Assembly: GCF_001513745.1 (NCBI RefSeq)
Contig: NZ_CP013380.1
Span: 2,046,001-2,110,000 of the forward strand
Direction of reading: 5' to 3'
Length of the DNA stretch: 64,000 bases
Source: Burkholderia humptydooensis
Lineage (GTDB): Bacteria > Pseudomonadota > Gammaproteobacteria > Burkholderiales > Burkholderiaceae
Below the pieces are notes generated by a model that saw only the letters and a list, made by a program, of their open reading frames with translations, had not been told where the DNA came from and did no database searches. This document shows, in pieces, positions 17,554 to 27,647 of this stretch (positions within the stretch are counted from its first letter, which is position 1; every line of letters begins with the position of its first letter). A program made the position numbers and the translations under genes.

Positions 17554-18957
17554 ATGGACAGCACCGCCATCCACAGGATTTGGCAAACCATGCAGGCGCA
17601 GGGCTTCGCCCATGTGGCGCAGATGGCGATGCGTTTCGTCGAGGTTCCGTTGTTTCTGCACTATTGGGGAGCGGCACGGTACGGGGAATGGCTGGTGTTG
17701 TTCGCGATACCGGCCTATTTTTCGATAGCCGATCTGGGTTTCAATAGTGTTGCAGCCCATGAAATGACCATGAAGACAGCACAAGGAAAGCGGGAGGAAG
17801 CTTTAACCATTTTTCAGTCGGTTTCTTTGATTGTCTTCGGGCTTTCTGCAATATTGCTGCTTTCCATCACCTTGTTATCGCACACGCTCTTATCGTGGAT
17901 GCCGAGGGCCGATGAAGCCGTGGTTGGCATCGCACAAAGTGATGTCGTTTTCTATCTCGCGCTTTACGTTATCGCCCATATACAGATCGGCACCCTTCAA
18001 ACGGGGTTCTATAGTCAAGGGATGTACGGTCGCGGCATTTTGTTGTTCTCGACTCTACAGTTCGTGGAGTTTCTGTTCGCCGCGGTCACAGTGGCGCTTG
18101 GAGGTGGTTTGTTGCAGGTCAGCCAAGTCTATGCCGGCGCGGCATGTCTAGGTTATCTGGCATATTGGGGTATCACGGCGCATTACCTGCCTTGGCTTAG
18201 GTACGGTTTTTCCGGATTTCGATGGCGCACCGTCGTGCGGCTGGGCCGGCCGGCCGTCGCGGCATTGATGTTCCCTGTCGGTCAAGCCATGAATCATCAG
18301 GGGATGCGATTGGTTGTCGGCTTTGTCGCCGGACCAGGTGCCGTCACATTATTTGTGGCGAGCAGAATGCTTACCGCCATCGCGGTGAAGTTGCAAGACG
18401 CGGTGGGTCAAGCACTTGAACCCGAATATGCGCGAGCGCACGGTAAAAGCGACCGTGCAACTGTTCAGCAACTGCTACTTCATGGAATGCAGGCCACCAC
18501 CTGGTTAAGCGTCGTCACACTTGGCGCTATGCTGGTTTGTGGTGAACGCCTTTTCCCGCATTGGACAGGGGGGCAAGTGGCTTTCAACAGGATACTGGTC
18601 CTGGTGCTGGCGGCGTCCACGATCGTCAATGCGGTCTGGTCCAACGTAATGAAAATCGCGTACGCAGCAAATCGGCACACGAAAATTGCCGTGATATTTT
18701 TCCTGGGATATTCGGCAGCATGTATTGTTGCTCTGCCACTGACAACTGCGGCCGGACCTGTCGGCGCTGCGCTGGCACTTCTTATTGCGGAGGTCGGCAT
18801 CGCTCTGTGCGTTGTGCCAATTGCCCTTCGAATGGCGGAGATCGGTTTAATGACTTGTATAGGAGCGGTGGGCAAACCACCTATACACCAAGCCCTTGAT
18901 CTCGTGCGCCGGAGCACCTTGCGGTTTGCAAAAAAGGGAGGGGAGCAGGATGTCTGA
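17554..18957 (+). CDS. wzx: Oligosaccharide flippase (Wzx-like, MOP/MATE superfamily)
   Basis: Integral membrane protein of 467 residues with about 12 hydrophobic segments and few charged residues between them. This is the pattern of polysaccharide transporters of the MOP superfamily (for example GEWLVLFAIPAYFSIADLG near the N-terminus). Wzx flips the undecaprenyl-linked repeat unit to the periplasmic face. Assignment rests on topology, length and locus position between glycosyltransferase genes and a polymerase candidate, since flippases are poorly conserved. It overlaps the next gene by eight bases. Confidence 0.85.
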   Translation: MDSTAIHRIWQTMQAQGFAHVAQMAMRFVEVPLFLHYWGAARYGEWLVLFAIPAYFSIADLGFNSVAAHEMTMKTAQGKREEALTIFQSVSLIVFGLSAILLLSITLLSHTLLSWMPRADEAVVGIAQSDVVFYLALYVIAHIQIGTLQTGFYSQGMYGRGILLFSTLQFVEFLFAAVTVALGGGLLQVSQVYAGAACLGYLAYWGITAHYLPWLRYGFSGFRWRTVVRLGRPAVAALMFPVGQAMNHQGMRLVVGFVAGPGAVTLFVASRMLTAIAVKLQDAVGQALEPEYARAHGKSDRATVQQLLLHGMQATTWLSVVTLGAMLVCGERLFPHWTGGQVAFNRILVLVLAASTIVNAVWSNVMKIAYAANRHTKIAVIFFLGYSAACIVALPLTTAAGPVGAALALLIAEVGIALCVVPIALRMAEIGLMTCIGAVGKPPIHQALDLVRRSTLRFAKKGGEQDV

Positions 18958-20416
18958 TATGCATGCGCCCCGCATCGCTCAGCGGATCTTTGTTGTACCA
19001 AGGCGCTCGCACGCGAACCGCTTGATTGTTCGAATGATCATCGCGGTTTATTTACTACTGATCTTTGAGGGGGCGATCAGAAAATGGCTCTTGCCTACGA
19101 TGGGGGATTTGCTCTATTTCGCCCGTGTCCCGTTGGTTTTTCTGATTTACGCGGTTGCGTTGGGTTCTGGAATGTGGCCGCGCTCCAACAAGTACTTGGC
19201 TTTTGGACTGTGGTTCGGTGGGTTGACTGCCTGCCTGGTCGTGCTGCAAATGGTACTCGGCGGCTATAGCGAGCGTCATTTGATCATCGCGGCGTACGGC
19301 TGGATCAACTATTTTTTCTTCATCCCGTTCGCATTCATCATAGGGGAACAGGTCAGAGGAACGGATCTTGCAAAAATCGCCCGCATAACCATATGGTTAT
19401 CGATAGCCGTTATGCCGCTGGTTATATTGCAATATTATTCGCCAGCGGAATCGATTGTTGTCAGAGGTAGTGGTGAGCTGGAAACCCAGCAATACATAGG
19501 TTTGGGATTTTCCGGAGACAGAATTCGTCCTATGGGTCTTTTTACATCCTCGCTCGGACAGCAAGCTTTTGTGGCAAGTGGCCTCGCTTTTGTAACAGGC
19601 GCTTGGTTTATGAGGAAATCCCAGCGCCGCGTTGCAGCCGCTACTCTAGTTGCAGCCGGCTTCGCAATTCTGATTATGATCGGATTTAGCGGGCAGCGAG
19701 GGCTTGTTATTCACGCAGCTATTGTTTTCCTGTTTTCCGTGGTGGGCGGCACGGCACTAAGGCGCCGTCACGCGGGCTCTGGGCTGTTCATCGCAGCCGC
19801 AGCGCTAATATTTTCCTTTCTTTATCCAATACTTTTCCCGGACGTCTATTTCGAGTTTTCAGAGCGATGGATAGACGCTGCGTGGGTGGAAAACATAAGT
19901 TATGGTGGCGGAGGCATCCTGGGCCGAATGGTTTACCAGCTCGTTCATTTCTTGAGCATGTTTGACAAAGCACCGCCGCAAGGCTATCTGCTTGGAATCG
20001 GTGGGAATGCCACCGGATCTCTTACGTGGGTTCAATTGCCTGACGTGGCCAACCAGTGGTCCGGGCCGACAGGCTGGGCGGAAGACGGACTGGCTCGCCA
20101 TATTGTGGAGCTCGGCTGGTTCTTCGGTCCGTTGTTCATCATGTATCGGTTTGCCTTGGCCTTTTGGTTGATGCGTCAGGCCGTCCGATTCACGAGAAAA
20201 TCCGGCCAGGTCTTGCCACTCGCGCTCGTCGGCTTCATGTTGCCATTGCTTATTTTCATGCAAATCACCGGGCAGGGGACCCTTGTGGGTTATGCGTGGA
20301 TTTTTGTTGGTTTCAGCATGGCAGCGAGCCGAAACGACAATTTCATGAATGAGAAAACACCGCTACGATCGCCCGTCATTACGTCAGCCTACACTCATGA
20401 AATACGTAAAACTTAA
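18950..20416 (+). CDS. Putative EPS polymerase (Wzy-like membrane protein)
   Basis: Membrane protein of 488 residues with around ten hydrophobic segments. A large hydrophilic loop lies between about residues 310 and 390 (including NQWSGPTGWAEDGLARHIVE), as found in Wzy polymerases and O-antigen ligases. It would join flipped repeat units in the periplasm. Start 18950 follows a good GGGAGCAGG site and overlaps wzx; an upstream in-frame start at 18896 is less likely. No diagnostic sequence motif exists for Wzy, so the call rests on topology and on being the only candidate in a locus that has Wzx, Wzc and Wza. Confidence 0.75.
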   Translation: MSDMHAPRIAQRIFVVPRRSHANRLIVRMIIAVYLLLIFEGAIRKWLLPTMGDLLYFARVPLVFLIYAVALGSGMWPRSNKYLAFGLWFGGLTACLVVLQMVLGGYSERHLIIAAYGWINYFFFIPFAFIIGEQVRGTDLAKIARITIWLSIAVMPLVILQYYSPAESIVVRGSGELETQQYIGLGFSGDRIRPMGLFTSSLGQQAFVASGLAFVTGAWFMRKSQRRVAAATLVAAGFAILIMIGFSGQRGLVIHAAIVFLFSVVGGTALRRRHAGSGLFIAAAALIFSFLYPILFPDVYFEFSERWIDAAWVENISYGGGGILGRMVYQLVHFLSMFDKAPPQGYLLGIGGNATGSLTWVQLPDVANQWSGPTGWAEDGLARHIVELGWFFGPLFIMYRFALAFWLMRQAVRFTRKSGQVLPLALVGFMLPLLIFMQITGQGTLVGYAWIFVGFSMAASRNDNFMNEKTPLRSPVITSAYTHEIRKT

Positions 20417-21557
20417 TTTGGTGCGTGGCATAAGCGCGATATTGGTCGCGGCATCGCACTTACGGGCGGCAACTGTTATTGACTATGATTCGGGTGTTGC
20501 CGGATCGATATTGGCAAAGGTCTTTTATTTTGTAACTGGCCTGGGTCATCAGGCAGTGATGGTCTTTTTTGTCCTGAGCGGATTTTTCGTCGGCGGCGCA
20601 GTGCTCAGGGCGGGGCGCGATTTTTCTTGGGCAAATTATCTGGCTGCGCGTTTTGCGCGCCTTTGGGTTGTCCTCTTGCCATGCCTGCTTCTTACTTATG
20701 GCATTGACAGAGTGATCATGGTCGTCGCGCCGGAGGTGCTCTCCGGTGCGTTTGCCGAACAGTGGCACTCTGCGCCGCATGCCGGCAATTATGATTCCAG
20801 CTTGACCACCGCTATTGGCAACGTGTTCTTTGTGCAAACGATCATGGTGCCGACATTTGGAAGCAATGGCCCGCTATGGAGTCTTTCAAACGAGTTCTGG
20901 TATTACATACTATTTCCATTCATGACAATTGCTTTCGGTGGAATCGGTAAATCACCATCAATGTCGCAGCGCATTATATGTGCCTTTTCAGCATCGCTGG
21001 TGATCCTGTTCATTCCTATAGCCATGTTGCAGGGATATGTGGTCTGGCTTCTCGGGTTGGCAGTCCTCGTCGTTGAATGGACGGGAGGGCGCAGGATTGA
21101 TCGATATTTCAATGCTCTATGGCCTATTGCAACGGCGTTTCTCTTGATTGCATTGATCTTGTCAAAAACGGGCCACAATCAACACGCTAATTCTGGCGTG
21201 GATGATCTCTTGATTGGGTTAGCATTTGCATCGTTGTGCGCGGTTTTGGTGTCGCGTGCTGACGCAAAGAGGAAGCGAGCCTGGTTTGATAATCTCTCAA
21301 ATACGCTGGCGGATTTCTCATTTTCGCTTTATCTTTCTCACTTTCCTTTGGTCATTTTGATTGGAGCGCTGTTCTATACCGAGGGGCGGATGAGGCTGAG
21401 CACAATCAGCATCGCCATTTATTTTGGGTGGTTGGCATTTCTTTTAATATTTGGTTGGATAATCTGGTGGATTTTTGAAAGGCACACGGCGGCAGTTCGG
21501 CGTCGCTTTGAAGTGTTGTTTTCAATGGTTATGGCGAGAAATCGCGGAGCGGCATGA
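20397..21557 (+). CDS. Acyltransferase family 3 membrane protein
   Basis: Protein of 386 residues with about ten membrane segments. The N-terminal family features are present: LVRGISAILVAASHLRA with the conserved His, then FFVLSGFFVGG and the Arg-rich RFARLWVVLLPCL. These enzymes transfer acyl groups, usually acetyl, to extracytoplasmic sugars. The start at 20397 overlaps the end of the preceding gene by 20 bases; an upstream frame start at 20349 is not protein-like. It probably O-acetylates the EPS. Confidence 0.9.
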   Translation: MKYVKLNLVRGISAILVAASHLRAATVIDYDSGVAGSILAKVFYFVTGLGHQAVMVFFVLSGFFVGGAVLRAGRDFSWANYLAARFARLWVVLLPCLLLTYGIDRVIMVVAPEVLSGAFAEQWHSAPHAGNYDSSLTTAIGNVFFVQTIMVPTFGSNGPLWSLSNEFWYYILFPFMTIAFGGIGKSPSMSQRIICAFSASLVILFIPIAMLQGYVVWLLGLAVLVVEWTGGRRIDRYFNALWPIATAFLLIALILSKTGHNQHANSGVDDLLIGLAFASLCAVLVSRADAKRKRAWFDNLSNTLADFSFSLYLSHFPLVILIGALFYTEGRMRLSTISIAIYFGWLAFLLIFGWIIWWIFERHTAAVRRRFEVLFSMVMARNRGAA

Positions 21558-22711
21558 AAAGGATAGATATGAAAATCCTTCACATCAGCCCAACCTACTA
21601 CCCCGCCACCTACTGGGGTGGGCCAATCTTTTCTGTCTATGCCTTGAATAACGCTTTGGCGCAGTTGCCCGGCGTGAGACTCAGGGTATTGACCACTGAT
21701 GCCGCGGGGCCGAGTGTGTCCAGCCGATTGGACGGCGCAAAGCTCACTGGCCTATTCCCGAACCAAGAAGTGATGATGGCTCGGCGGTTCGCAGCAGGAA
21801 GCGTATCGTTCGAATTGCTGCGCAAACTCCCATCGCTTGTGCGCTGGGCGGACGTCGTGCATTTGACGGCGACGTACTCTTTTCCAACCATTCCTACGCT
21901 TATGTTCTGCCGACTCATGAATAAGCCGGTCGTTTGGTCACATCGCGGAGCGATTCTTGATGCGTATCAATGGCCAGACGTGCCGCGTAAGCGGCTGAAA
22001 CGACTTTGGGAGTTGCTCTGCAACGTCTTGATCCGGCAGGGGCGCGTAGTAGCCCATGTCACATCGGACGAGGAGGAAAACGCAGCGCGGGTCAGGATTC
22101 CAAACGCAGCACCGGTGCTGGTTCCCAATGCCGTCGAGGTTCCCGATGGCCTACCCGAAAGAGATTGGATGCCGGACAGTAAACTGCGCATCATGTACCT
22201 CGGTCGCATCGCACCGAAAAAGGGTATTGAAAATCTGCTTGAGGCCATGAGCCATTTAAAGGAGCAGGATATCGTTCTAACCATCTACGGAGCCGGTGAT
22301 GCAGACTTTGTATCAAGCTTGAAGGCGTGCGCATCGGATAAGGGCCTGGCCGGCGACAATGTTTTTTTTGCCGGCCACGTGGACGGCATCGGAAAGCAGC
22401 GTGCGTTTCTCTCCGCGGATGTCTGTGTGGTGCCATCCCATAGCGAAAACTTTTGCATGGTTGTGGCGGAAGCGTTGGCTCACGGATTGCCGGTCATTGC
22501 CAGCCGCGGTACTCCATGGAGCCAAATCGAAAGGCACAATTGCGGGCTTTGGGTGGAAAACAGTCCGGAATCGTTGGCGCAAGCGATAGATCGGATACGG
22601 ACCATGAAATTGGAGAGAATGGGCTGGCAAGGGCGTACATGGATGAAAGAGGCGTTCTCATGGCAGGCGGCCGCCACGCGAATGATGGCCGTCTATCAAG
22701 CCATCCAATAG
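21554..22711 (+). CDS. Glycosyltransferase family 4 (GT4)
   Basis: GT4 enzyme of 385 residues. The N-terminus is typical (KILHISPTYYPATYWGGP), followed by MYLGRIAPKKGIENLLEAM (about residues 213-231) and an intact EX7E motif (ENFCMVVAE, about residues 299-307). ATG 21554 overlaps the preceding stop (ATGA); a second ATG at 21569 is equally close to the family start. It is expected to extend the repeat unit. Specificity is unknown. Confidence 0.9.
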   Translation: MKRIDMKILHISPTYYPATYWGGPIFSVYALNNALAQLPGVRLRVLTTDAAGPSVSSRLDGAKLTGLFPNQEVMMARRFAAGSVSFELLRKLPSLVRWADVVHLTATYSFPTIPTLMFCRLMNKPVVWSHRGAILDAYQWPDVPRKRLKRLWELLCNVLIRQGRVVAHVTSDEEENAARVRIPNAAPVLVPNAVEVPDGLPERDWMPDSKLRIMYLGRIAPKKGIENLLEAMSHLKEQDIVLTIYGAGDADFVSSLKACASDKGLAGDNVFFAGHVDGIGKQRAFLSADVCVVPSHSENFCMVVAEALAHGLPVIASRGTPWSQIERHNCGLWVENSPESLAQAIDRIRTMKLERMGWQGRTWMKEAFSWQAAATRMMAVYQAIQ

Positions 22712-22747
22712 TTAGCACGCGAGGGTATTTCACCTCCGAGCATTAAT

Positions 22748-23761
22748 GTGGGTATCGGTGGCGCCAGCGTCGATATAAGGCCAAGAATGTCACATTCTCT
22801 TTTTACTGCGCCACCTCGAAGCAACAGGCTTGCCGACTTGACGGCCATTATTCTGACCTTCAATGAGGAGAAACACATCGAGCGCTGCATACGGAGCGCC
22901 AGCGAAGTCGCACGATGCATCTTTGTCATCGATTCATTTTCTGATGACAGGACCGTGGCCATTGCAGAATCATTTGGGGCGCGGGTGAGGCAGCACGAAT
23001 TCGTCAACCATGCTGCTCAGCTCGACTGGGCATTGGACAACCTGCCTTTAAACACTGAATGGGTGATGAGGGTTGATGCAGACGAAGTGATCACCCCTAC
23101 TCTTGCGGAACAGATACGGGCCAAACTTCCGCTGGCCGCCAAGAACGTCAATGGTTTTCTCGTTTGTCGATATCCCACATTTATGGGTACCATCATTCGC
23201 CACGGTGGATTTCCGCAATGGAGTCTGAGGCTTTGGAGGAAAGGCACTGCGGAGATTGAGCGGCGCTGGATGGATGAACACATGGTGCTCACGACGGGAG
23301 AATCCGAGCGCCTGCAAGGTGAATATATTGATGACAACTTGAATAACATCACATGGTGGACCAACAAGCACAACGGGTACGCGACTCGGGAAGCGATTGA
23401 TCTGCTCAATCGAAAATATGAGTTCCTGCCTAAACTGGCCGATGCCGGAAAGCTTACATCTCAGGCCCGATTAAAAAGATGGCTGAAGGACCATTTTTAT
23501 CTACATCTGCCTCTTGGCCTGCGCGCGTTCCTGCTATTCTTTTATCGTATGAGCTTGCGCCTTGGTTTTCTCGATGGAATGGGGGGCGGTTTTGCGTTCC
23601 ATTTCCTGCAAGGATTCTGGTACCGATTTCTTGCGGATGTGAAAGTAAGGGAAGTGGAACGTCGCATGCATTCGGATAACGTAGACTGCGTTGAAGCAAT
23701 CAAACGGGAGTTGGGAATTGATCCGATTTGCGCAACTGAAAACAACTGCAAATCGGCTTGA
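22748..23761 (+). CDS. Glycosyltransferase family 2 (GT2)
   Basis: GT-A-fold enzyme of 337 residues. It has LTAIILTFNEEKHIERCI (about residues 29-46), SFSDDRTVAIAESFGARV and the metal-binding RVDADEV near residue 107. This layout matches WaaE/KdtX-like and other inverting family 2 transferases. The true start may be ATG 22787 (MSHSLF), since the first 13 residues are not conserved in style. It acts in the cytoplasm on the growing EPS unit. Confidence 0.88.
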   Translation: MGIGGASVDIRPRMSHSLFTAPPRSNRLADLTAIILTFNEEKHIERCIRSASEVARCIFVIDSFSDDRTVAIAESFGARVRQHEFVNHAAQLDWALDNLPLNTEWVMRVDADEVITPTLAEQIRAKLPLAAKNVNGFLVCRYPTFMGTIIRHGGFPQWSLRLWRKGTAEIERRWMDEHMVLTTGESERLQGEYIDDNLNNITWWTNKHNGYATREAIDLLNRKYEFLPKLADAGKLTSQARLKRWLKDHFYLHLPLGLRAFLLFFYRMSLRLGFLDGMGGGFAFHFLQGFWYRFLADVKVREVERRMHSDNVDCVEAIKRELGIDPICATENNCKSA

Positions 23762-23827
23762 TTGGTGTGCGACGCAGGGATCAAATGGATTGTGGCGCAA
23801 TTGGAGGCAATTATTAAGGTGGGTGCT

Positions 23828-24391
23828 ATGATTTTGCAAGATAATGACCCCTTTACCGGACCATCGTTTTCATATCGCCATCGTGTTCTCCGCCAGGCAT
23901 GGAGTATCGTATACGTGACGTTATTTCGACCAAGCCCCCGCCCATTTCATGCTTGGCGTGCGTTACTGTTGCGCATGTTTGGCGCGAAGCTTGGGGCACA
24001 TGTCCACATCTATCCAGGTGCGAGAATCTGGGCGCCTTGGAATCTGGAAATTGGGGATAAGGTGGGTGTTGCGGATCGAGTTAACATATACAACATGGAT
24101 AAAATTCGCATCGGAAATCACTGCGTAATCTCTGATGGGGCGTACTTGTGTGGCGGTTCGCATCAATACAACATGGCAAATTTTCAACTCTGCGCCGAGC
24201 CCATTACGTTGGAGGATAACGTCTGGATCTGTGCGGAAGCTTTTGTGCATCTGGGAGTGCGAATATCCGAGGGAGTTGTCGTAGGAGCCCGTGCTGTTGT
24301 GACAAAAACGATTGACGAGCCCTGGTCTGTCTATGCTGGAACTCCATGTAAAAGAGTTGGTAAGAGGACCAGGATAACTCAACCGCAATGA
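23828..24391 (+). CDS. Left-handed beta-helix acetyltransferase (WcaF-like)
   Basis: Protein of 187 residues with hexapeptide-repeat character between about residues 60 and 175 (IYPGARIWAPWNLEIGDKVG, then IRIGNHCVISDGAYLCGG and ISEGVVVGARAVVTK). The order resembles the colanic acid acetyltransferase WcaF. It uses acetyl-CoA to acetylate a sugar in the cytoplasm, so the locus has two separate acylation routes, this one and the membrane acyltransferase. The start at 23828 is preferred because the family N-terminus begins there. The stop overlaps the start of a methyltransferase remnant. Confidence 0.88.
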   Translation: MILQDNDPFTGPSFSYRHRVLRQAWSIVYVTLFRPSPRPFHAWRALLLRMFGAKLGAHVHIYPGARIWAPWNLEIGDKVGVADRVNIYNMDKIRIGNHCVISDGAYLCGGSHQYNMANFQLCAEPITLEDNVWICAEAFVHLGVRISEGVVVGARAVVTKTIDEPWSVYAGTPCKRVGKRTRITQPQ

Positions 24392-24737
24392 ATAAAATCT
24401 TCAACACCCAACGCTCGGCTAGAAAGTTTTCGAATGGGAAAATGGCGCTGGATGTTGGTGCTGGATGCGGTTTTTCCAAATTTATTAATCAAATTTGGAT
24501 TTTATGCTGAAGCTATCGAGTTAGATTTCTCGTCAAGGAGAATATTCTGCGTGATGAATGGCTTTGAGTCGAAGGGCGCGGATTTAAAATTGGGCTATGC
24601 TGATATTAATAATGAAAGATATGATGTGGCTCTCTTGTCGCAAGTCCTGGGGCATCTATCCATAGACTCTAGGCACATTGATGGCATTAAGGATTTAAAT
24701 TTCGTCATCTTGAATTCGAATAAACGGAGATCGGGAA
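24388..24737 (+). pseudogene. Broken SAM methyltransferase gene
   Basis: An ATG overlapping the acetyltransferase stop (ATGA) opens a frame with a clear SAM-binding motif (ALDVGAGCGFSKFI, about residues 20-33), which stops at 24508-24510. The +1 frame continues the family pattern (FYAEAIELDFSSRR, then YDVALLSQVLGHL), so a single frameshift at about 24485-24500 broke the gene. The C-terminal part is missing because the next glycosyltransferase gene begins at 24738. The region is AT-rich. Confidence 0.75.
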
Positions 24738-26015
24738 ATGAAAATCGCGCTTCATGGCATCAATTTTTCTCCCGAACTCTCCGGAATCGGAAAATATACC
24801 TGCGAAATGGCCGAATGGCTCGCCAGGCGAGGACACGAGGTGCGCGTTGTAACTGCGCCGCCCTATTATCCGGCATGGCAGATCGGGCAGGGATATTCGG
24901 GACGTTCATATAGCCGGGAGGTCAAGGACCTTTCACCTACCCAAAGCAACGCCCTCAACGGGGAAGGGCGTCTTTGGGTCTACCGCTGCCCGGTGTGGGT
25001 TCCGCGCCATCCCAGCGGCCTGAAACGGCTGGTGCATCTGGCAAGTTTCGCCGCGAGCAGCCTGCCGGTGATGCTGGGGCAGGTTTTTTGGCGGCCCGAT
25101 ATCGTGTGGGTTGTGGAGCCCCCGTTTGTATGCGCGCCTCAAGCGTGGTTGCTCGCCCGTTTGTCGGGCGCCCAAGCGTGGCTCCACGTTCAGGACTTCG
25201 AGGTGGATGCCGCTTTCGAGTTCGGCTTGTTGCCGCGCGGCATATTGAGCCGCCTCGCTTATTGGGCGGAACGGGTGATCATCAAAGCTTTCGATCGGGT
25301 TTCCACGATTTCCGAGAATATGTCGGCGCGCCTCGCTGAGAAGGGCGTCATGCACGGGACATTGTTCCCCAACTGGGTGGATACCGAAGCAATTTATCCG
25401 CTGACCGGACCGAGTTCAATGCGGCACGAGCTAGCGATTCCGCGGCACGCGATCGTTGCCTTGTATTCCGGCAACATGGCGAGCAAGCAGGGGCTGGAGA
25501 TATTGATTGATGCGGCGCGGTCGCTCATTGCACGCACGGACGTCCGCTTTGTCTTGTGTGGTGACGGACCCGCCAAATCACGGCTGCAGGAATTGGCGTC
25601 CGGTCTGAGCAACATCACGTTTCTGCCGCTGCAACCCGTCGACAAACTGAATGCGTTGTTGAACCTCGCGGATATTCATTTGCTGCCCCAACGGGCGGAT
25701 GCTGCCGACTTGGTCATGCCTTCCAAGCTGACTGGCATGCTGGCAAGCGGAAGGCCCGTGCTGGCAACCGCTGCGCATGGCACCCAGGTCGCTTCCGTTG
25801 TAGCGGGACGCGGGGTGGCCGTCGAGCCCGGTGATGCGCAGGCGCTCTCGGCTGCCATTGAGCAGCTTGCAACGAACCCTCAACTGCGTTCTGAGCTTGG
25901 TGCCGCAGCCCGAGCGTATGCCGTGGCGCATTTGGGGCGGGAAGCCGTGCTCGGCAAGTTCGAGCAAGCACTGCTTTCCTTGGTAGAGGGTAAGCTGGCC
26001 AGTTCCCCAGGATAG
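24738..26015 (+). CDS. Glycosyltransferase WcaI-like (GT4)
   Basis: Glycosyltransferase of 425 residues. The N-terminus is that of colanic acid WcaI-type enzymes (INFSPELSGIGKYTCEMAEW, then VVTAPPYYPAWQI). The C-terminal motif LVMPSKLTGMLASGRPVLA takes the place of the usual EX7E region, as in this subgroup. It is the last plus-strand gene of the EPS operon, and 22 bases later it faces the convergent wcaJ-like gene. WcaI is thought to be a fucosyltransferase in colanic acid synthesis. That would fit the GDP-fucose synthase gene at 32059, but the sugar here is an inference. Confidence 0.88.
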   Translation: MKIALHGINFSPELSGIGKYTCEMAEWLARRGHEVRVVTAPPYYPAWQIGQGYSGRSYSREVKDLSPTQSNALNGEGRLWVYRCPVWVPRHPSGLKRLVHLASFAASSLPVMLGQVFWRPDIVWVVEPPFVCAPQAWLLARLSGAQAWLHVQDFEVDAAFEFGLLPRGILSRLAYWAERVIIKAFDRVSTISENMSARLAEKGVMHGTLFPNWVDTEAIYPLTGPSSMRHELAIPRHAIVALYSGNMASKQGLEILIDAARSLIARTDVRFVLCGDGPAKSRLQELASGLSNITFLPLQPVDKLNALLNLADIHLLPQRADAADLVMPSKLTGMLASGRPVLATAAHGTQVASVVAGRGVAVEPGDAQALSAAIEQLATNPQLRSELGAAARAYAVAHLGREAVLGKFEQALLSLVEGKLASSPG

Positions 26016-26037
26016 CTTTCATGAGCTTTCGACGCCA

Positions 26038-27447
26038 TCAATATGCATTCTTTCCGCTCCAGCCCTTAAATGCTGTCCACAGAATAATTCGCAAGTCCAA
26101 CAGGAACGACCAGTTCCGGATGTAGAAGAGATCATGCTCGACACGCTTGGCCATTTTTTCCAGCGTGTCGGTTTCGCCTCGACATCCGTTGATCTGCGCC
26201 CAGCCGGTGATGCCGGGCTTGACGCGGTGGCGCAGCATGTAGAACTCGAGCTGCTCCTTATAGATGTCGTTATGTGCGATGGCGTGGGGGCGCGGGCCGA
26301 CCACGCTCATGTCACCCCGGAGAACGTTGATGAACTGCGGCAGCTCATCCAGGCTGGTCCGGCGCAGGAAGGCGCCGACAGGCGTGACGCGGCTGTCGCC
26401 TCGGCATGCTTGTGTGACCGTGCCGCCGTCTTCGTGATGCATTTTCATGCTGCGGAATTTGTAGACATGGATGACCCTGCCGTCGAGCCCAAGCCGCTCC
26501 TGCTTGAAGAAGACCGGCCCTGGAGAGCTGCGCTTGATCAGAATCGCAATGGTAGCGAACAGCGGGGACAGCATAAGCAGCACGAGCGCGGCAAACAGGC
26601 GGTCGAAGATTTCCTTTACGATGCAGCGCATCCCCAGTGGCGGAGGGCGATTCAGATCGATTGCCGCCATTCCCATGAACTCGCCCAGCCTGTTGTTGAA
26701 CAGTTGGAAGTCAAGCGCCGGTGGCACCCACTTGATGTCGATGAAGTCGTTGCGCAACGCGTGAGCGATGGCTTGCATTTGTTTTTTTGTCATCGAGGGC
26801 ATCGCAAGCCATACTTCATCCACCTGACGGCTGTGGGCAAACGTTGCGATGTCTGCCAGGCTGGTGATGCGGCTAATGCCCTCCGGGATGGGCTCATCGC
26901 CTTCGGTATAAATGGCCTTGACGGTGAAGCCAAGCCACCGGTTTGCGGTGGCACGGCGATACATTTCCTGGCCTGTATCGCCGAAACCGGCGATGAGCAC
27001 ATCCTTGGCATTTCGGCCGCTGTGCCGGACAATGCTGAGTGCACCGTGAACCAGAACGCGCAACAGGATCAACCCTAGCAATGCGCTTACATGCCAATAC
27101 ATTGCCCACAGCCGAGACACGAATCCAGCCTTGTGTATCAGAAAACACAAAGAGATGCCGATAAGCCAGATCAGGCTCCATGCGCCGGCCAGGCGCAGCA
27201 GGAGCGAAAAATAGTTGCGTCCGCGCCACGATGAGTAAAGGTGGAAGTTCGGCAGTACCACAAGTGCCACGGCACAGCTGAAATAGAGAACGAAGTAGTA
27301 GATGGGGGGGATGGAGGCCGCGTCATCAACGAAGCGCAGCGCGATTGCAAGCTGCCCCGTCAGCCAGATCGTAGCAATATCCAGCAATCGCGTTGCAAGC
27401 GCCGTTCCATCAGCGTGGCGGATCAACATCTCTCGATATAATCCCAC
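26038..27447 (-). CDS. wcaJ: Undecaprenyl-phosphate glucose phosphotransferase (WcaJ-like)
   Basis: Initiating transferase of 469 residues. Four N-terminal membrane segments and a CoA_binding_3-like domain ([17 protein letters not shown]) are followed by the bacterial sugar transferase domain. That domain has [45 protein letters not shown] and [12 protein letters not shown]. It places the first sugar phosphate, usually glucose-1-P, on undecaprenyl phosphate. GTG at 27447 is preferred because GGGGGAG lies six bases upstream; an in-frame start at 27525 exists, as does ATG 27429. The gene is convergent with the EPS operon and co-oriented with the two envelope-protein genes upstream. Confidence 0.93.
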   Translation of the reverse strand: MGLYREMLIRHADGTALATRLLDIATIWLTGQLAIALRFVDDAASIPPIYYFVLYFSCAVALVVLPNFHLYSSWRGRNYFSLLLRLAGAWSLIWLIGISLCFLIHKAGFVSRLWAMYWHVSALLGLILLRVLVHGALSIVRHSGRNAKDVLIAGFGDTGQEMYRRATANRWLGFTVKAIYTEGDEPIPEGISRITSLADIATFAHSRQVDEVWLAMPSMTKKQMQAIAHALRNDFIDIKWVPPALDFQLFNNRLGEFMGMAAIDLNRPPPLGMRCIVKEIFDRLFAALVLLMLSPLFATIAILIKRSSPGPVFFKQERLGLDGRVIHVYKFRSMKMHHEDGGTVTQACRGDSRVTPVGAFLRRTSLDELPQFINVLRGDMSVVGPRPHAIAHNDIYKEQLEFYMLRHRVKPGITGWAQINGCRGETDTLEKMAKRVEHDLFYIRNWSFLLDLRIILWTAFKGWSGKNAY

Positions 27448-27647
27448 TTGACGCTCCCCCTGCGAAGAACTCCATGTCGGGCGAGATTGTCTTAAGCTGT
27501 TTTTTTGCTGTATGCAACTTATCACGGCCGCGATTGACCGACATCCTCAAAATTGGCGAAATCTGCATATCGGTGCTGCCTGAATGAAATGGGTAAATAT
27601 CATTTTCATCAGAATTAATTTAATGATGAACAGTGGGCGTATCAAAC

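Noticed and set aside
26134..27078. 314-codon plus-strand frame opposite wcaJ
   Set aside because: Antisense to the strongly conserved sugar transferase domain.
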